Part shown: piece after piece, positions 34,172 through 45,039 of the stretch
How the letters are laid out: each line of letters begins with the position of its first letter
Numbering within the stretch: the stretch's first letter is position 1
Assembly: GCA_902702965.1 (NCBI GenBank)
Contig: CACRXP010000145.1
Coordinates: 435,889 to 499,888, forward strand
Direction of reading: 5' to 3'
DNA length: 64,000 bases
Origin: Spirometra erinaceieuropaei
Taxonomy: Eukaryota; Platyhelminthes; Cestoda; Diphyllobothriidea; Diphyllobothriidae
Notes under the pieces: model-generated
Told to the model about the DNA's origin: nothing
The model's input: the letters and a program-made list of their open reading frames with translations, nothing else
Databases searched by the model: none
Program-made: the position numbers and the translations under genes

Positions 34172-37100
34172 TCAAAATAGATAGAATAGAATAGAATAGG
34201 TTTATTGTAGCGCCAAAAGAGCGCGAATTGAGAGTTTGTTTTAAGTTAAAAAAACCTCAGTTCTAAGGGAAAATAATAACAAAATTTTCAAAAAATAACG
34301 ATATGTACAATATAAACATTGAAGTTTGCAGTTTGGTAGTTTTCGGGGGCATGAATAATATGTCCTTCATGGCAATTGAAGAACTTTGATATCGGCCTGA
34401 CCTTGAAATTATTTTCCTGTTGGGTAAATTTCGGTGTGCTCTAGTTGCTGGTTGTCAGTCTATCTGGCCAGCTGTAAGGGGGCGGTCGCACAGTTCCTAC
34501 GTATTTTTCAGGAGGTTTACCATCGTTGTCTGGACTAAGAGCTGGAAAAGATGAATATATATCAGGAGTAAGAAGCATTCAATGGTAAGTCACAATCAAA
34601 TCCGTCAAAATACTATTGAATCATGTATCATATTGCTCTTGTTAATGTGAAATTATAGGAGTAGTGGTCGACTATTTACTATGACCTAATAGATATAGCC
34701 CTTCTTGCGATTTTGACTTTCTACGATTGTTTCCGGCTTCCACAACAGCCCTTGTTATGGCAGAATATCGAAGACATTCCGAAAGTCAGTGAAGACGGTG
34801 TGGACCACGTACTTATCCTCAGCATCTGGGGCCCAGCTCTGAAGAGAGTACGGCAAATTAGCCGTTCTGGAAATTCCTCTCCAGAACCTGTGCTGACAGT
34901 CTTGCAGCAGGCTATGGACATGTAGGATTCGCACTTTATGATCCTCTTAATTCTTTGCCGAAAATGTATGTCAGGCTAATGAAAATCTAATTTTTCATTA
35001 TCGCCCGGTTATCGCTTTTGTATGGAGTCGTAATTTGGCCATCCACCAGCCGAAAGGAGGCGTTACAGCGTAAGAACTTCGAAAGGGCACTGACAGACTT
35101 ACAGAAATTTCCCTGACAGGTTCGCTGAGAAGCTTGACTGCGATCTCTGTTGGTCCTGTAGACATTAATCCCATGAATATCTTTAATTGTGATCTAATAA
35201 GATCTCATAAACAGAGGATGTAGCATAGGTTTGGAATCGGCGGGTCCTCTGGGGAGGAGGGAATCTCGCTTCGTCCGCGCAGATGATTTTAAAAAAGCTC
35301 GGCCTCATCTCCATCTTCAGCAATTTTGATGCCCTCGGTTGTCTTTATTAAAGGGCTTTGACATCTCTTTCTTGCACTTTTTCTGAGGCAGCTGTAAAGT
35401 AATTTGGAAGTTCGCGTTGATTTTACAACAGAATATTTCCGGATTCCCGACGCAATTTTTTCCTCTTCGCTTTGTAGTCGTTTGAATATTCGAATGGCCT
35501 AGTGACACAGAATTCTTTTGCAAATTTGTCCATCGTGTTGGTATCTTGCTTTAGATTACTATTCAGCTATTCATACCTCCTGTTCTGCTTTACGATCGTC
35601 AGTGGGAAGCGTTGTTGAGGAGCTGCAAAAGAACATTCCTGAACAGCTCTAAATCTTCGTTGGCATTAAGCGCAAACAGCGAGCTATAGTCGAGGTCAGG
35701 TAAATGTAGTCTTGTCCGATTAAACGTTAGAGGGTATCTGGCGACCTACCCAGCCAGTATATTAAAGTTTTTGTAGTTTCTGTGCCTCGTCATCTAAGTA
35801 GTCTGCAAACATGTGGAAACCACAATCAAGCTTATTATTTTGATAGTTTATATCGATGTGGAAGAGAAGCGGACCTAATATGGAGCCCAGTAGAATAAAG
35901 TTTTCTACTAGCATACATACAGATACTGCGGTGCCAACAATCACACTTTGCAGCCTGAATGACAAGGAAAATTAAATCGACTAAAACGTTGTCCTGGACT
36001 CCATACTGTAAAGCTTTTGAAGGAACTGACGACGAGGCACGCTATCAAACGCTTTTTTTGAAACCGAAGAAGAGGACATCGACTGGCCAATCCTGGCCTG
36101 TTGCTTTTGCTCATTCTTCCTGAAAGTAAAGACCACTCCTGAGGCATGGGTGACTGCGACTTCGCAGGCTTCAGTTGGAGTAAGTCCGCCCATATTGATG
36201 CAAGCGAGAATAGAAGACTATCTTCTTGTAAGCACGACACAGAATCGTGCCATTGTTCTGAACGGTGAGCGGTTGAAAACTACCATCAATAGTGAATGTC
36301 GATTGAAGAAAACCACGGAAAGTCGGTGCTTTCGTTTTGGTCGTCCATTCACACTTTTCCCGTTTTGGGGACCCAGTGCCGGAATCGCGTCCTAATTTAT
36401 TCTGTTATTGGATATGTAGTAGCACAGGGTCTAAGGGTTTCCCTGCGTTTTCTGCAGCCTGCTTGGCTTGTAGTTCTTTAAGCCCTATTAATTTTGTATG
36501 CACAGACATCCCGTTCAGTTTTGTGACCTTGCAGGTGTCTGATGCTTCCGTTTAAATGAAAACGTTTTTACATTCTATCCATTCCTTTAATGGCGGCCTT
36601 GTGCTACTAATTCGTCCATATCGGATGGTTGTTTGTTTTTTCGTCCGAGTGGATAAGTGAGATCAATGCCTCTTTTGAACAACGAGCTGAACGTACTCCA
36701 GTATCTGCTGATTATTCCTCGCAATATGGCTGTCCATGAATTGATGAGACTTGTTTTTGTATGCTGGAGAAACGGCCCTTTCAGATGTCTGTTTCCCACG
36801 CTTTAGCTGATTTGAAGTGAACAACAAAGAATACTCGAAGGATAACAAAATATGATAATTAGAGCCCACTGGTGGGTACCCTTGGGGGCTCCACACAGTT
36901 CCCCCCTCCCGGGTGAACACAATATCTGTGTCGATATATTTTGAACGTTTTCCTCTACTGACACCCATCTAGAATGTCTCGCTCTGGCAGAGTAGCTCTT
37001 CCGCTGCCGTCTCAAGCTGGAAGATAACGATACATTGTGTGATGCTCAGCGTGGCCTTTTTCGAGAAAGCACTTGCTTTATGAGTGTCCTCTGACTGCAC

Positions 37101-37574
37101 GACAAAAGAACAAAGGCCGCAGACAGGGGGATATCCGGTAGAGGCTACACAGTCGACTTTAGGAAGACCTTACTGGAACGGAAGCTGGCTTTGGAAATAA
37201 GAATTTGAAGCAGAAGTTTCAAATGGATCAATGGCTTTCCGTCCTTTCCAGTGCGCAGAGTTGTTGCCGATACCTCGATTTTGAAATGGATAAAGGCTAA
37301 CGTTGGTGCTCGGACATGATTCGGACTGAGGTCCAACATTCTTCCCGATTTATTTAAATGACTGCAGCAGGTAGCTGGGTTGTGATACTGTTATGTTCAT
37401 TGACGGTATAAGATATAGACGACGCAAAGTGTCTACAATTAACAATCGACAAGCGGAGAATTTGGACAAACAGATTGCTTTTAAAATTCGACAGGACGAC
37501 GTGTTTAATGTTTCACTTAATGGATGGCCGAAAAGTCCATTGAAGATGCCAGGATCTTTTTGACGGGAGGACAT
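34172..37574 (-). mobile_element. Highly decayed CR1-like LINE
   Basis: Minus-strand remnants in order are SACRLLIVDTLRRLY (endonuclease start, near 37440), IVFTREGGTV...PPVGSNYHILLSFEY (endonuclease end, 36810-36925), KKAFDSVPRRQFLQKL (RT, near 36030) and LGSILGPLLFHIDINYQ...MFADYLDDE (RT palm, 35790-35900). The 3' end carries AATAAACC followed by an ATTCT repeat at 34178-34201. Many stops are present. The 5' end runs towards the first assembly gap. Confidence 0.65.
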
Positions 37575-37669
37575 TAAAAATGGGAAAACGTACGGTGATC
37601 TAGCTGTCCGGACGGCCGCCAGTTAGATGCTGACATGACACAATAAAGTTGTGGTCCAGCCGACAATTA

Positions 37670-38516
37670 NNNNNNNNNNNNNNNNNNNNNNNNNNNNNNN
37701 NNNNNNNNNNNNNNNNNNNNNNNNNNNNNNNNNNNNNNNNNNNNNNNNNNNNNNNNNNNNNNNNNNNNNNNNNNNNNNNNNNNNNNNNNNNNNNNNNNNN
37801 NNNNNNNNNNNNNNNNNNNNNNNNNNNNNNNNNNNNNNNNNNNNNNNNNNNNNNNNNNNNNNNNNNNNNNNNNNNNNNNNNNNNNNNNNNNNNNNNNNNN
37901 NNNNNNNNNNNNNNNNNNNNNNNNNNNNNNNNNNNNNNNNNNNNNNNNNNNNNNNNNNNNNNNNNNNNNNNNNNNNNNNNNNNNNNNNNNNNNNNNNNNN
38001 NNNNNNNNNNNNNNNNNNNNNNNNNNNNNNNNNNNNNNNNNNNNNNNNNNNNNNNNNNNNNNNNNNNNNNNNNNNNNNNNNNNNNNNNNNNNNNNNNNNN
38101 NNNNNNNNNNNNNNNNNNNNNNNNNNNNNNNNNNNNNNNNNNNNNNNNNNNNNNNNNNNNNNNNNNNNNNNNNNNNNNNNNNNNNNNNNNNNNNNNNNNN
38201 NNNNNNNNNNNNNNNNNNNNNNNNNNNNNNNNNNNNNNNNNNNNNNNNNNNNNNNNNNNNNNNNNNNNNNNNNNNNNNNNNNNNNNNNNNNNNNNNNNNN
38301 NNNNNNNNNNNNNNNNNNNNNNNNNNNNNNNNNNNNNNNNNNNNNNNNNNNNNNNNNNNNNNNNNNNNNNNNNNNNNNNNNNNNNNNNNNNNNNNNNNNN
38401 NNNNNNNNNNNNNNNNNNNNNNNNNNNNNNNNNNNNNNNNNNNNNNNNNNNNNNNNNNNNNNNNNNNNNNNNNNNNNNNNNNNNNNNNNNNNNNNNNNNN
38501 NNNNNNNNNNNNNNNN
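37670..38516. other. Assembly gap (847 N)
   Basis: This is a run of N. Reading frames that cross it are artefacts. Confidence 1.
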
Positions 38517-39577
38517 AATTATGTCCTTCATTGCTATTTCAAATGAGTATATTTAAACAATCAGGTTATCGTGCGTGTTGAGCGAAAATACTCGAGTGTT
38601 GTAGGTCGTTATGTCAGCAAAGTACTTTTACGAATTAAAACGTTGCATTTGTGCTACTCCGGAATATAATTCTACCCCTAGGTCTAATTTTTAGGTTTAA
38701 TTGGATATTGATAATGCTGGCTTGTTTGCGTCAGTTCGAAAAGACAAATCTCTGATACATAATTCCTTAGTAAGACAACATTGCTTAGCATTTTGATTTT
38801 TAAATTATGTTACGTTAGGTTGTGTTGCCAGTTCTTTCATACTTATAAGGAATCCCATCTGGGATGTGTCGAAATGTACGTATATGTACATTTCGTATAT
38901 GTATACGTATACGTATACATTACACACTATATTGTTTACGCATTACTTGTGCGTTATATAGTATGTCTATATCATGTAGTGTGCATGCTAACTGCACTTC
39001 GAAATTCAATATGTATTACACGGTATCTGGTAATCTCTGAGGTCAGAGATAAAATGTAGGTGAGTATGAGTATTTTAGGCCTAAAATATGTCGTTTTGAA
39101 GGAGGCTCTAAAATTGGCCCTGAGGATGTACCTCCCGCTCTAACCAGTATAAGGGGGATGAAAAAAGCCCTGGTTGTGCAAAAGCGAAGGTGACCCCTAG
39201 TGGATGATTTGCCGCTAATGCGGACTTCATCAGCAAATTTCGATCACGACTACTTCTGATAGCAAAAAAGGCATTATTAGGGCGCTTTTGCACTGCCCGT
39301 GCATCTGCGTACTTATCGTTTTGTGCAAACGTATGCTAAAAAGCTGGAGAGAGAGAGCCGGATTTCGAATTCCTCCATTAACGAATTGCAAACGGAATGA
39401 TTTCAAGTATTTGGTGCTGCTGTACAGTAATAAAACATTTTTGATGCAGTAATTACTCAAATAGTTATAAGTTGCGAAAATCCGTCGACATTACTGTCAG
39501 TACTTTTATTGTTTTTGAGTTTTCTTGCAGAGTTTTCATTTTTTTTCACTCCAAATTGATGAGGGTGTTTTCTGTAG
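38517..39577. other. Unassigned sequence upstream of ZSWIM2
   Basis: This is AT-rich. It contains the palindrome CGAAATGTAC-GTATAT-GTACATTTCG (38868-38893), followed by a TATACG-type repeat. It probably includes the ZSWIM2 promoter; I see no clear core element. Confidence 0.35.
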
Positions 39578-39591
39578 GGACCTTCACGCCA

Positions 39592-39729
39592 ATGATATAT
39601 AGAAAAGAAATCCCACCTCTGGTTTGCCAGCGACAGCAAGAAGCACTAAACGCAACAATTTGCATTCTCCAGAGCTTCGGACCGACTGGCTTTCTCCTTC
39701 AGGAGGAGAATCAGATCCAAAAAGTTAAG
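39592..39729 (+). CDS. ZSWIM2: ZSWIM2 exon 1
   Basis: It reads MIYRKEIPPLVCQRQQEAL, then ILQSFGPTGFLLQEE, matching the start of vertebrate ZSWIM2 (the GPTGFLLREE region). It ends AAG before GTCAGC, in phase 0. Confidence 0.8.
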
Positions 39730-42700
39730 GTCAGCTTGTTATCTTGTTTCCAGTACAGGGATCGAATTTTCAGGTCCTGATAGGTGCCCAGCATTCATGC
39801 AGTTGTAAAACATTTGCGAAAGATAAAGATCTCTGCAAACACATTTGTTGGGTACTCTTGCGGAAGTTTCGGATCGACAAATATGACCCTTGTAACACAT
39901 TTCTCTTACAATAATTTGAAGCCTCTTGGCAGCTTGGTCTGAACGACATTGAAATTACCAACCTCCTGAAGAAGATTAACAACAAAGAGCCTGTGCAAAA
40001 CGTAGAAGAGCCTTTGAATCCTGTTAGCGAGAGTAAGGAGATAGAAGTGCGTTCGACAAATCTCCTTCTTTACATTCCACTTTTGGCAGGGCTTAGCCCA
40101 AAGATCTATCTCTAGCGAGGATTTATGTCCTATATGTCAGGAAGAATTCCTTTCGGAAAGGCGGCCGCCTGTTACATTTTGTCGAATGGGTTGTGGAAAC
40201 AACGTTCACATGAAGTGCATGAGGCTCTGGAAGGATCACCAAGCAAAGCAGACCAATAAAGGTATTCTTTTTTTAACAGGATTTCACAAGCACCTATACG
40301 AATAACAATGAAACGCGACTTCACAAACCTCCTTGTTCTTAGGAGCCAAAGCCGAATTGTTTCTTTGCAGCAGACCTTGACGCCTTTTCGATCTTTTGGT
40401 AAAAGGACCTCCGAGGTGTTTTGAAGCAGATTAACTCGTGCGCATGCAACTACGGTTATTGAAAATTAAGGATATAATGAAGTATTTTGACAGTGTCTAC
40501 TGCACAACTGATTCTGGCGGACTGTGCGGAATCCCGCACACAATATCGTCATGTATAAAAACATGCTTAATATTACTACTATGACTATACCATGCGCCTT
40601 TGAAGAGCAGTCTTGATAAGAGTTCCTGTTAAGGCAATATTTGCTTTCATTTCTTCCTTGGATGTAAAGCGCATCTCATTATTCTATCAGTGTAGTAGAT
40701 TTGCCAAAAAACAGTAGTTAATCTGGGCTCCTTAGCTTTCTTAGTGTTTTGTAAAATAATACCGATTTGAAAAAATTCTTATTGTCTGCCCAGCTTGTGA
40801 CGGACCAGTGTCATTGCAAAAGACCACCAGTGACTTTCAAACATTCATTTGGCACAGACTAATGGAGGACTCCTGGGTATCGACAGTTTTATGCTCTTTG
40901 GGTCTTCAGTAAAACCGTTAAGGCTATTTAATAGGTTTTTCAGCAAAATGGAAAAAAAGATGTAACTTAAGATGAACTCAACTTCCACAGTCCGTCTTTT
41001 GCCTTAGGAACAGAAACTATCCTAGGTGTCCGCGAAACATTAGAGAACCTAGCATCTATAAAATGACATTGCTGCTATCGTGCAAGCTCTCTTACTTGTC
41101 TTATTTATTTATACGATAGATAAGTTATTTTATTGCATGTCCAGTCGCTCATTTTCATGTAAATAAGTTGGCAACTATTGAACAGAAGTTGACACGACAT
41201 CATGTTTTTCAAACTCACTCCCCGTTAGTCATTCTAAAGCTCTTTATATATGTTAAGGACAAGATTGTAAACAGTTATTTGCCGAATCATAAGTGTTTTC
41301 TATTGAGCAAAGTGCTTTTTCCTCATAACGAAGAATATATGTACAGTTGTTTTGATTTTATCTTTCTTACTGCACATTCTTCCGCTACAGGAGATACGGT
41401 TTCCTGTCCCATGTGTCGGGGGGTGTTCGCCAACTCAGGTGATCTGATTCGGGAGTTTGCAGTAGAGAGGGAGAGACTGCCCAGACGGAGTCAAGCCGAT
41501 TCCGTTTCCTTCAATTTTTCAGCCAGCATTTATCGTCAGTTTGTGCTCTCTACTCGTCACCCAGATGCTGTTTGTTGTCGGTGCGGAGCAACGCCTTTGT
41601 ATGGACGAGTTTACAAAATCGATAATGGACAAAAATTTTACCAAGATGAACAACGGAGAGATTCCCCCGCAGCTTCTGAGGACCAAACAGTTTGTGAGAA
41701 GTGCTACAAGAAAGGAAGCGAAGACTACACGAAGGCCTTCTTATGGAGGGAGGTTAGTTACTATGATAATCGCTGGATTTAACTTTTCCATGTGGTCGAT
41801 TTTGGAGGCGTACCAGTATCTGAGTTTACGCAAGCCGAAAAATTTCTCAGTATGAAGCAATCGGTGTGTGCAACATGGATAATTAAGTAGGCTGGGAATA
41901 AAGGGTTTTGAAAGCATTTGCTGCACGTGGGGCATACACAGTGACAGCCAATCAGCAGCTTGAAGGATATTCTTGTGTCAAGCGCAGATTGTGCAAAGTC
42001 ACATGCGATTGAATATGTCACATATACCTTTACTCTGAAGGCTGACATTCACAGGTATTCTCCTTTGCGCAAATCGTGAGGAAACTCTTCTACAATCAAC
42101 TGCGCTACGTTGAATTTTTCATTCCGACTGCTGCCATCTAGTTACTATTTTCTTCAGCAGATCTTTATAAGACAATCCTCAAAAGTCACGTGAGAGGAGA
42201 GCTCACCAAGCTCGCCCAATTGCATTGGTCGAATACAACCCTTTCATCTTCCTTCGGGGCTCCGATCAGGGACTTTCAATGTCGTTCGTGCAGCAGTGAG
42301 TAGTAAAAAGTCACCAGTCATCATAATTCTGCTAGTCAGTCCAGATTGGTTAACGCCACCTTCAGATATGTCTGGATATTTCCGACAGTATCAGACAAGA
42401 CGTAAGTGCCTTACCCAACCAATAGAGTATCTCACTCAATCAAATGATCCCGATATGCTTCAGCACTTGACAGCGTTTCTAGCTATTCAAGACGTAAGCC
42501 GTCTAGCGACGTTGTTCGGTGATGTCTGTTTAGTTTTTAAAGGCGTAATATTATTGTCATTGCAAAGCCTGTGTGCTGGCGTAGAAGACGCGAGAACCAA
42601 TTAAATTTCTTTCAAATTGCTGCGAAGTCGCAAACGAACAACTTTTTTTGCTAGTTTAAGCCGGTATTTTTAAAGTCAATGAATTGGCTTGCTTAATCTA

Positions 42701-43470
42701 TGTCTTGGTGCAAAGAGGAGAAACAAAACTAAAACCGTCATTCCATACGCTCGAATATGCGCTTAGTTTTATGCTTTTTCCCGTAAAAATGTTTTTGAAA
42801 TGTCAGTATTCTGCCTGAGCCCCACGGACTATTGTATTGTTTTTATTTGTCTAATGATTCTGGTCCTTGGCCGGCAATCTACCTCATACCTTTCAGTTGC
42901 TATTTATGTATGAATACATTCGAATGTCTACCCATCCTAATGGACTTTTACTTAGACGGTGCTTCAAGTGACAATCACATTAACTTCGATCTGACACACT
43001 TTAGGAACCGACGGGCAGATGGCGCAAAGTTCCTCAAAATCTCGGTCACCTTGCAGGCTTTCGGATTCACACAGTCGATTTTTCAGACGAAGAGACTACG
43101 CAGCAGAGGCGAGACCCAATTTTCACTTATATGCATAATTTTCGACGTTTTCCTCCCTTAAGCAGGCCAGTAATATGTCCGTTTTTGGTCCTTCATGTAG
43201 GTCAAACGATGCTTGGGCCACTACACGACCACTGTCGCTTGGTGAGCTCTCTCGCATCTCCCATTGGGCAATTCGGGTTCCAAAGGTGAGTATTTGTCGA
43301 AAGAACGGGGCCATTTCTGCACTCCCCCATCGAATACTGGGCTTGCTGACACCGGGACGGCAATGCAGGATCTGTCTCATGCACTTTCAACTTGGCGATG
43401 AAGTGCGTCGGCTATCCGGCTGTGGTCACATCTTCCACTCTACTTGCGTCGACCCCTGGTTGCTGCACGC
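39592..43470 (+). CDS. ZSWIM2: ZSWIM2-type E3 ubiquitin ligase (8 exons seen, 3' end missing)
   Basis: ZSWIM2 is an E3 ligase with SWIM, RING, ZZ and RING-H2 domains. Proposed exons: 39592-39729, 39774-39891, 39922-40032, 40097-40261, 41391-41752, 42158-42189, 42340-42493, 43163-43470. All phases agree, giving about 462 codons. Visible are SFGPTGFLLQEE, the SWIM finger CSCKTF...DLCKH, RING CPICQEEF...FCRMGCGNNVHMKC...CPMC, a half ZZ domain, and RING-H2 CRICL...GCGHIFHSTCVDPWL. The last CxxC pair of RING-H2 lies in an exon I could not find after the GTAAGT donor at 43471. Exons 6 and 7 rest on splice sites and phase only. The start ATG is likely, but an acceptor at 39577 allows an upstream exon. 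Confidence 0.85.
39774..39891 (+). CDS. ZSWIM2: ZSWIM2 exon 2 (SWIM zinc finger)
   Basis: It follows a 44-nt intron (acceptor AATTTTCAG). It reads VLIGAQHSCSCKTFAKDKD, then LCKHICWVLLRKF: the CxC...CxH ligands of a SWIM finger are all present. It ends in phase 1 at 39891. Confidence 0.88.
39892..39921 (+). other. ZSWIM2: 30-nt intron in ZSWIM2
   Basis: The sequence starts GTAACA and ends TTTGAAG. It contains an in-frame TAA if retained. Removing exactly these 30 bases gives KYDPSSWQLGLN, which lines up without gaps with the human protein after the SWIM finger. Confidence 0.7.
39922..40032 (+). CDS. ZSWIM2: ZSWIM2 exon 3
   Basis: It reads SSWQLGLNDIEITNLLKKI, the conserved QLGL...EI..LL block that follows the SWIM finger. 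It ends at a good donor (GAGA, then GTAAGG). An alternative donor/acceptor pair (40022 to 40090, phase 0) is also possible. Confidence 0.78.
40097..40261 (+). CDS. ZSWIM2: ZSWIM2 exon 4 (first RING, N-terminal part)
   Basis: It reads SSEDLCPICQEEF, then PVTFCRMGCGNNVHMKCMRL. This is the first zinc-ligand set of the central RING and is very close to vertebrate ZSWIM2 (CRFGCGNSIHIKCMK). It ends in phase 1 before GTATTC. Confidence 0.9.
41391..41752 (+). CDS. ZSWIM2: ZSWIM2 exon 5 (RING end plus reduced ZZ domain)
   Basis: It follows a 1129-nt intron (acceptor TTCCGCTACAG). It opens GDTVSCPMCRGVF, giving the last RING ligands, and continues to CCRCGATPLYGRVYK and VCEKCYKK. A normal ZZ domain has eight ligands. 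Here only the CxxC pairs at both ends remain. The middle CxxC and the two histidines are absent. It ends GAG before GTTAGT, in phase 0. Confidence 0.88.
42158..42189 (+). CDS. ZSWIM2: Proposed ZSWIM2 exon 6 (micro-exon)
   Basis: This is a 32-nt candidate between TTTTCTTCAG and the donor GTGAGA. It is in phase with its neighbours (0 in, 2 out). There is no residue-level homology to confirm it. Confidence 0.4.
42340..42493 (+). CDS. ZSWIM2: Proposed ZSWIM2 exon 7
   Basis: This is an open stretch reading PDWLTPPSDMSGYFRQY and DPDMLQHLTAFLAIQD, between CTAGTCAG and GTAAGC. Entry in phase 2 and exit in phase 0 fit exons 6 and 8. It falls in the linker, which is poorly conserved in the family. Confidence 0.5.
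43163..43470 (+). CDS. ZSWIM2: ZSWIM2 exon 8 (RING-H2 domain)
   Basis: It follows a pyrimidine-rich acceptor (TTTTCCTCCCTTAAG). It reads ILGLLTPGRQCRICLMHF, then LSGCGHIFHSTCVDPWLLHA. Ligands C, C, C, H, H, C of a RING-H2 are present. The final CxxC must come from a later exon, because the exon leaves in phase 2 at GTAAGT. Confidence 0.85.
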
Positions 43471-43944
43471 GTAAGTCCCTAAGATCTTTTTCCCGACCGG
43501 TACTCCTAACAAGCGGCCGCATCTGAAAAGCAACACCCATGAACGCATTAATACCGGTGGGAAAACAGTTTTTACTAGCAGGGTAGGCTTTGCGCATAGT
43601 AAGCGCGTCCAGTCCATGGCGTATAGAAACTATTTGCAGGCCACGAAATGCACAGCTTCTTTAAACGTGGAGACTTCGGGCAAGGTTTCATTTCATAGAG
43701 GTGCAATTGGGTATATTAAAGGTCGGCTAAGGACATTTTGTCGAACTAGAGGTCTATGGAGTGCATTTTATCCTACAAAGAAGAGATCTGGTTTATCGCC
43801 TACCAGAAGGCAACGATCGCCATGATAATATATATATGATGCGGTCAAGAAGTCTGCAGGATGATTAAATTTTGATCGCCCGCATTAAGTACCTGCACAG
43901 AGCCAAGTTTAGCCGAAAGTCTTGGAATCCTTGCGCTTTCTCGT
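43471..43944. other. ZSWIM2 terminal intron (presumed), no exon found
   Basis: I looked for a short exon giving Cys-x-x-Cys-Pro after the 43471 donor and found none in phase. The exon may lie beyond the COPS2 pseudogene, or be lost. Confidence 0.4.
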
Positions 43945-44675
43945 TTACGCCTTTTTCGTTATAATTGGTGGCAAGTCTGTTTTGCGGTTTGTGACCGTGA
44001 GCAATTTCTTCCATTTGGGTTCGCTGCGGGGGATGAGCATCCGATTGGCCCGATCAATCCAGCCCTGAACCACGTCGCCAAGGCTGCAAACAACCGGTAG
44101 GAAATCTACCTCCCTCTCTACCAGATTCAGCCGCTTCAAGATATGAGCGATGTGAATTGGGGGATAGGCTTAGATAAGCTTGATGAGTACCTCGATACAA
44201 AGGTTGAAGAGTAGGACCTCAATTTACTCACTCAGGAAGACGTCCTCCATGACGATAGCACGCTGTTTGCGCAGCATTTTCTTAAATAAATTGATGTCGT
44301 TCTCCTGGTAGGCAGTGACCAAACTTGTTACAGCCATGGCTTGGGAATCACCCTTGTACGGCTTGGTCTCCTGGAAGTCAAAAGGAGTGACGTTAGACTA
44401 TAGTAGCATACTGGGCGGACGAGGTATTTGAGGCTCGAGGAAGATTTTGCACAACTTCGTGTTTGTCTTGAACCACAGGCTTTCATTACTTGCCTCCAGC
44501 AGAGCATTCAAAGGTGGTGGTGGTGGTGGTGGTGGTGGTGGGGTAAAAGTTCTGCAGAAGATTCACCTGCCTCAGGGTGGAGACGTCTTCCAGGGTAGAG
44601 CTAACGGTCTTTTCGGAACAGTTTCGAGTTACTGCCGATATGATGAACGTGCATCTGACAGCAAAATAAATACAA
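43945..44675 (-). pseudogene. COPS2: COPS2 (CSN2) pseudogene
   Basis: CSN2 is a PCI-domain subunit of the COP9 signalosome, which removes NEDD8 from cullins. The minus strand reads ISAVTRNCSEKTVSSTLEDV and RQVNLLQNFYP (44662-44545), then after a frameshift LWFKTNTKLCKIFLE (44484-44434). It then jumps to PFDFQETKPYKGD, LVTAYQENDINLFKKML, VLIKLI and IHIAHILKRLNL, ending IITKKA and TAA at 43945. Human CSN2 has the same blocks in this order. About 110 residues are missing from the middle. In-frame stops replace residues just before IEVLLFNL and after VLIKLI, and a GGT repeat has expanded inside the frame. No introns interrupt the C-terminal half, so a retrocopy is plausible, though no poly(A) tract remains. 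Confidence 0.85.
44513..44541. repeat. GGT trinucleotide microsatellite inside the COPS2 pseudogene
   Basis: About nine GGT units (ACC, Thr, on the coding minus strand) replace the short FYETTLEA region of CSN2, with a frameshift at its edge. Confidence 0.9.
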
Positions 44676-45039
44676 CAGTTTGCAATACCGCATGATTGCA
44701 GTTTGAAAGAGATTGTACTCGACAGGCGACGCTCGTTCATCGCTGTGCGCGAACTTCTTGCTCGCAATCCCTTATATAAAAACACTTTCAGGGAAGACGA
44801 CGAGAATTCTAAAACCGCTTAGAATTGGCGCGGTCCATAAGTTGGACTCGGCGATCCGACAGCGGATAATCGGTCCTAAAGACTTATTGTTAGTGAGTAG
44901 ACAGTCAGCAATAATTTACAGCATCCTGACGTAATGGGCAGAAAATTGCATAAACACTACCTCTCAATCAACCGCAAGGGTATCGGGCTTATGACCATAC
45001 AAGGCGGCAGAAGCAAAATTCTGATGAGTCAGTGATAAG

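Noticed and set aside
34980..35130. Plus-strand peptide LLYGVVIW...RKNFERAL resembling the end of a LINE reverse transcriptase
   Set aside because: The similarity is short and lies inside a minus-strand element. It could be chance or a very old insertion.
37623..38581. Reading frames of about 300 codons across the first gap
   Set aside because: They consist of N translated as unknown residues.
39203..39236. Hammerhead-ribozyme-like core on the minus strand (CTGATGA, stem CCGC-ATTA-GCGG, then CAAA)
   Set aside because: The invariant GAAA after stem II reads CAAA, and stems I and III cannot be closed with flanking sequence. Penelope-like elements can carry hammerheads, but this one is not next to one.
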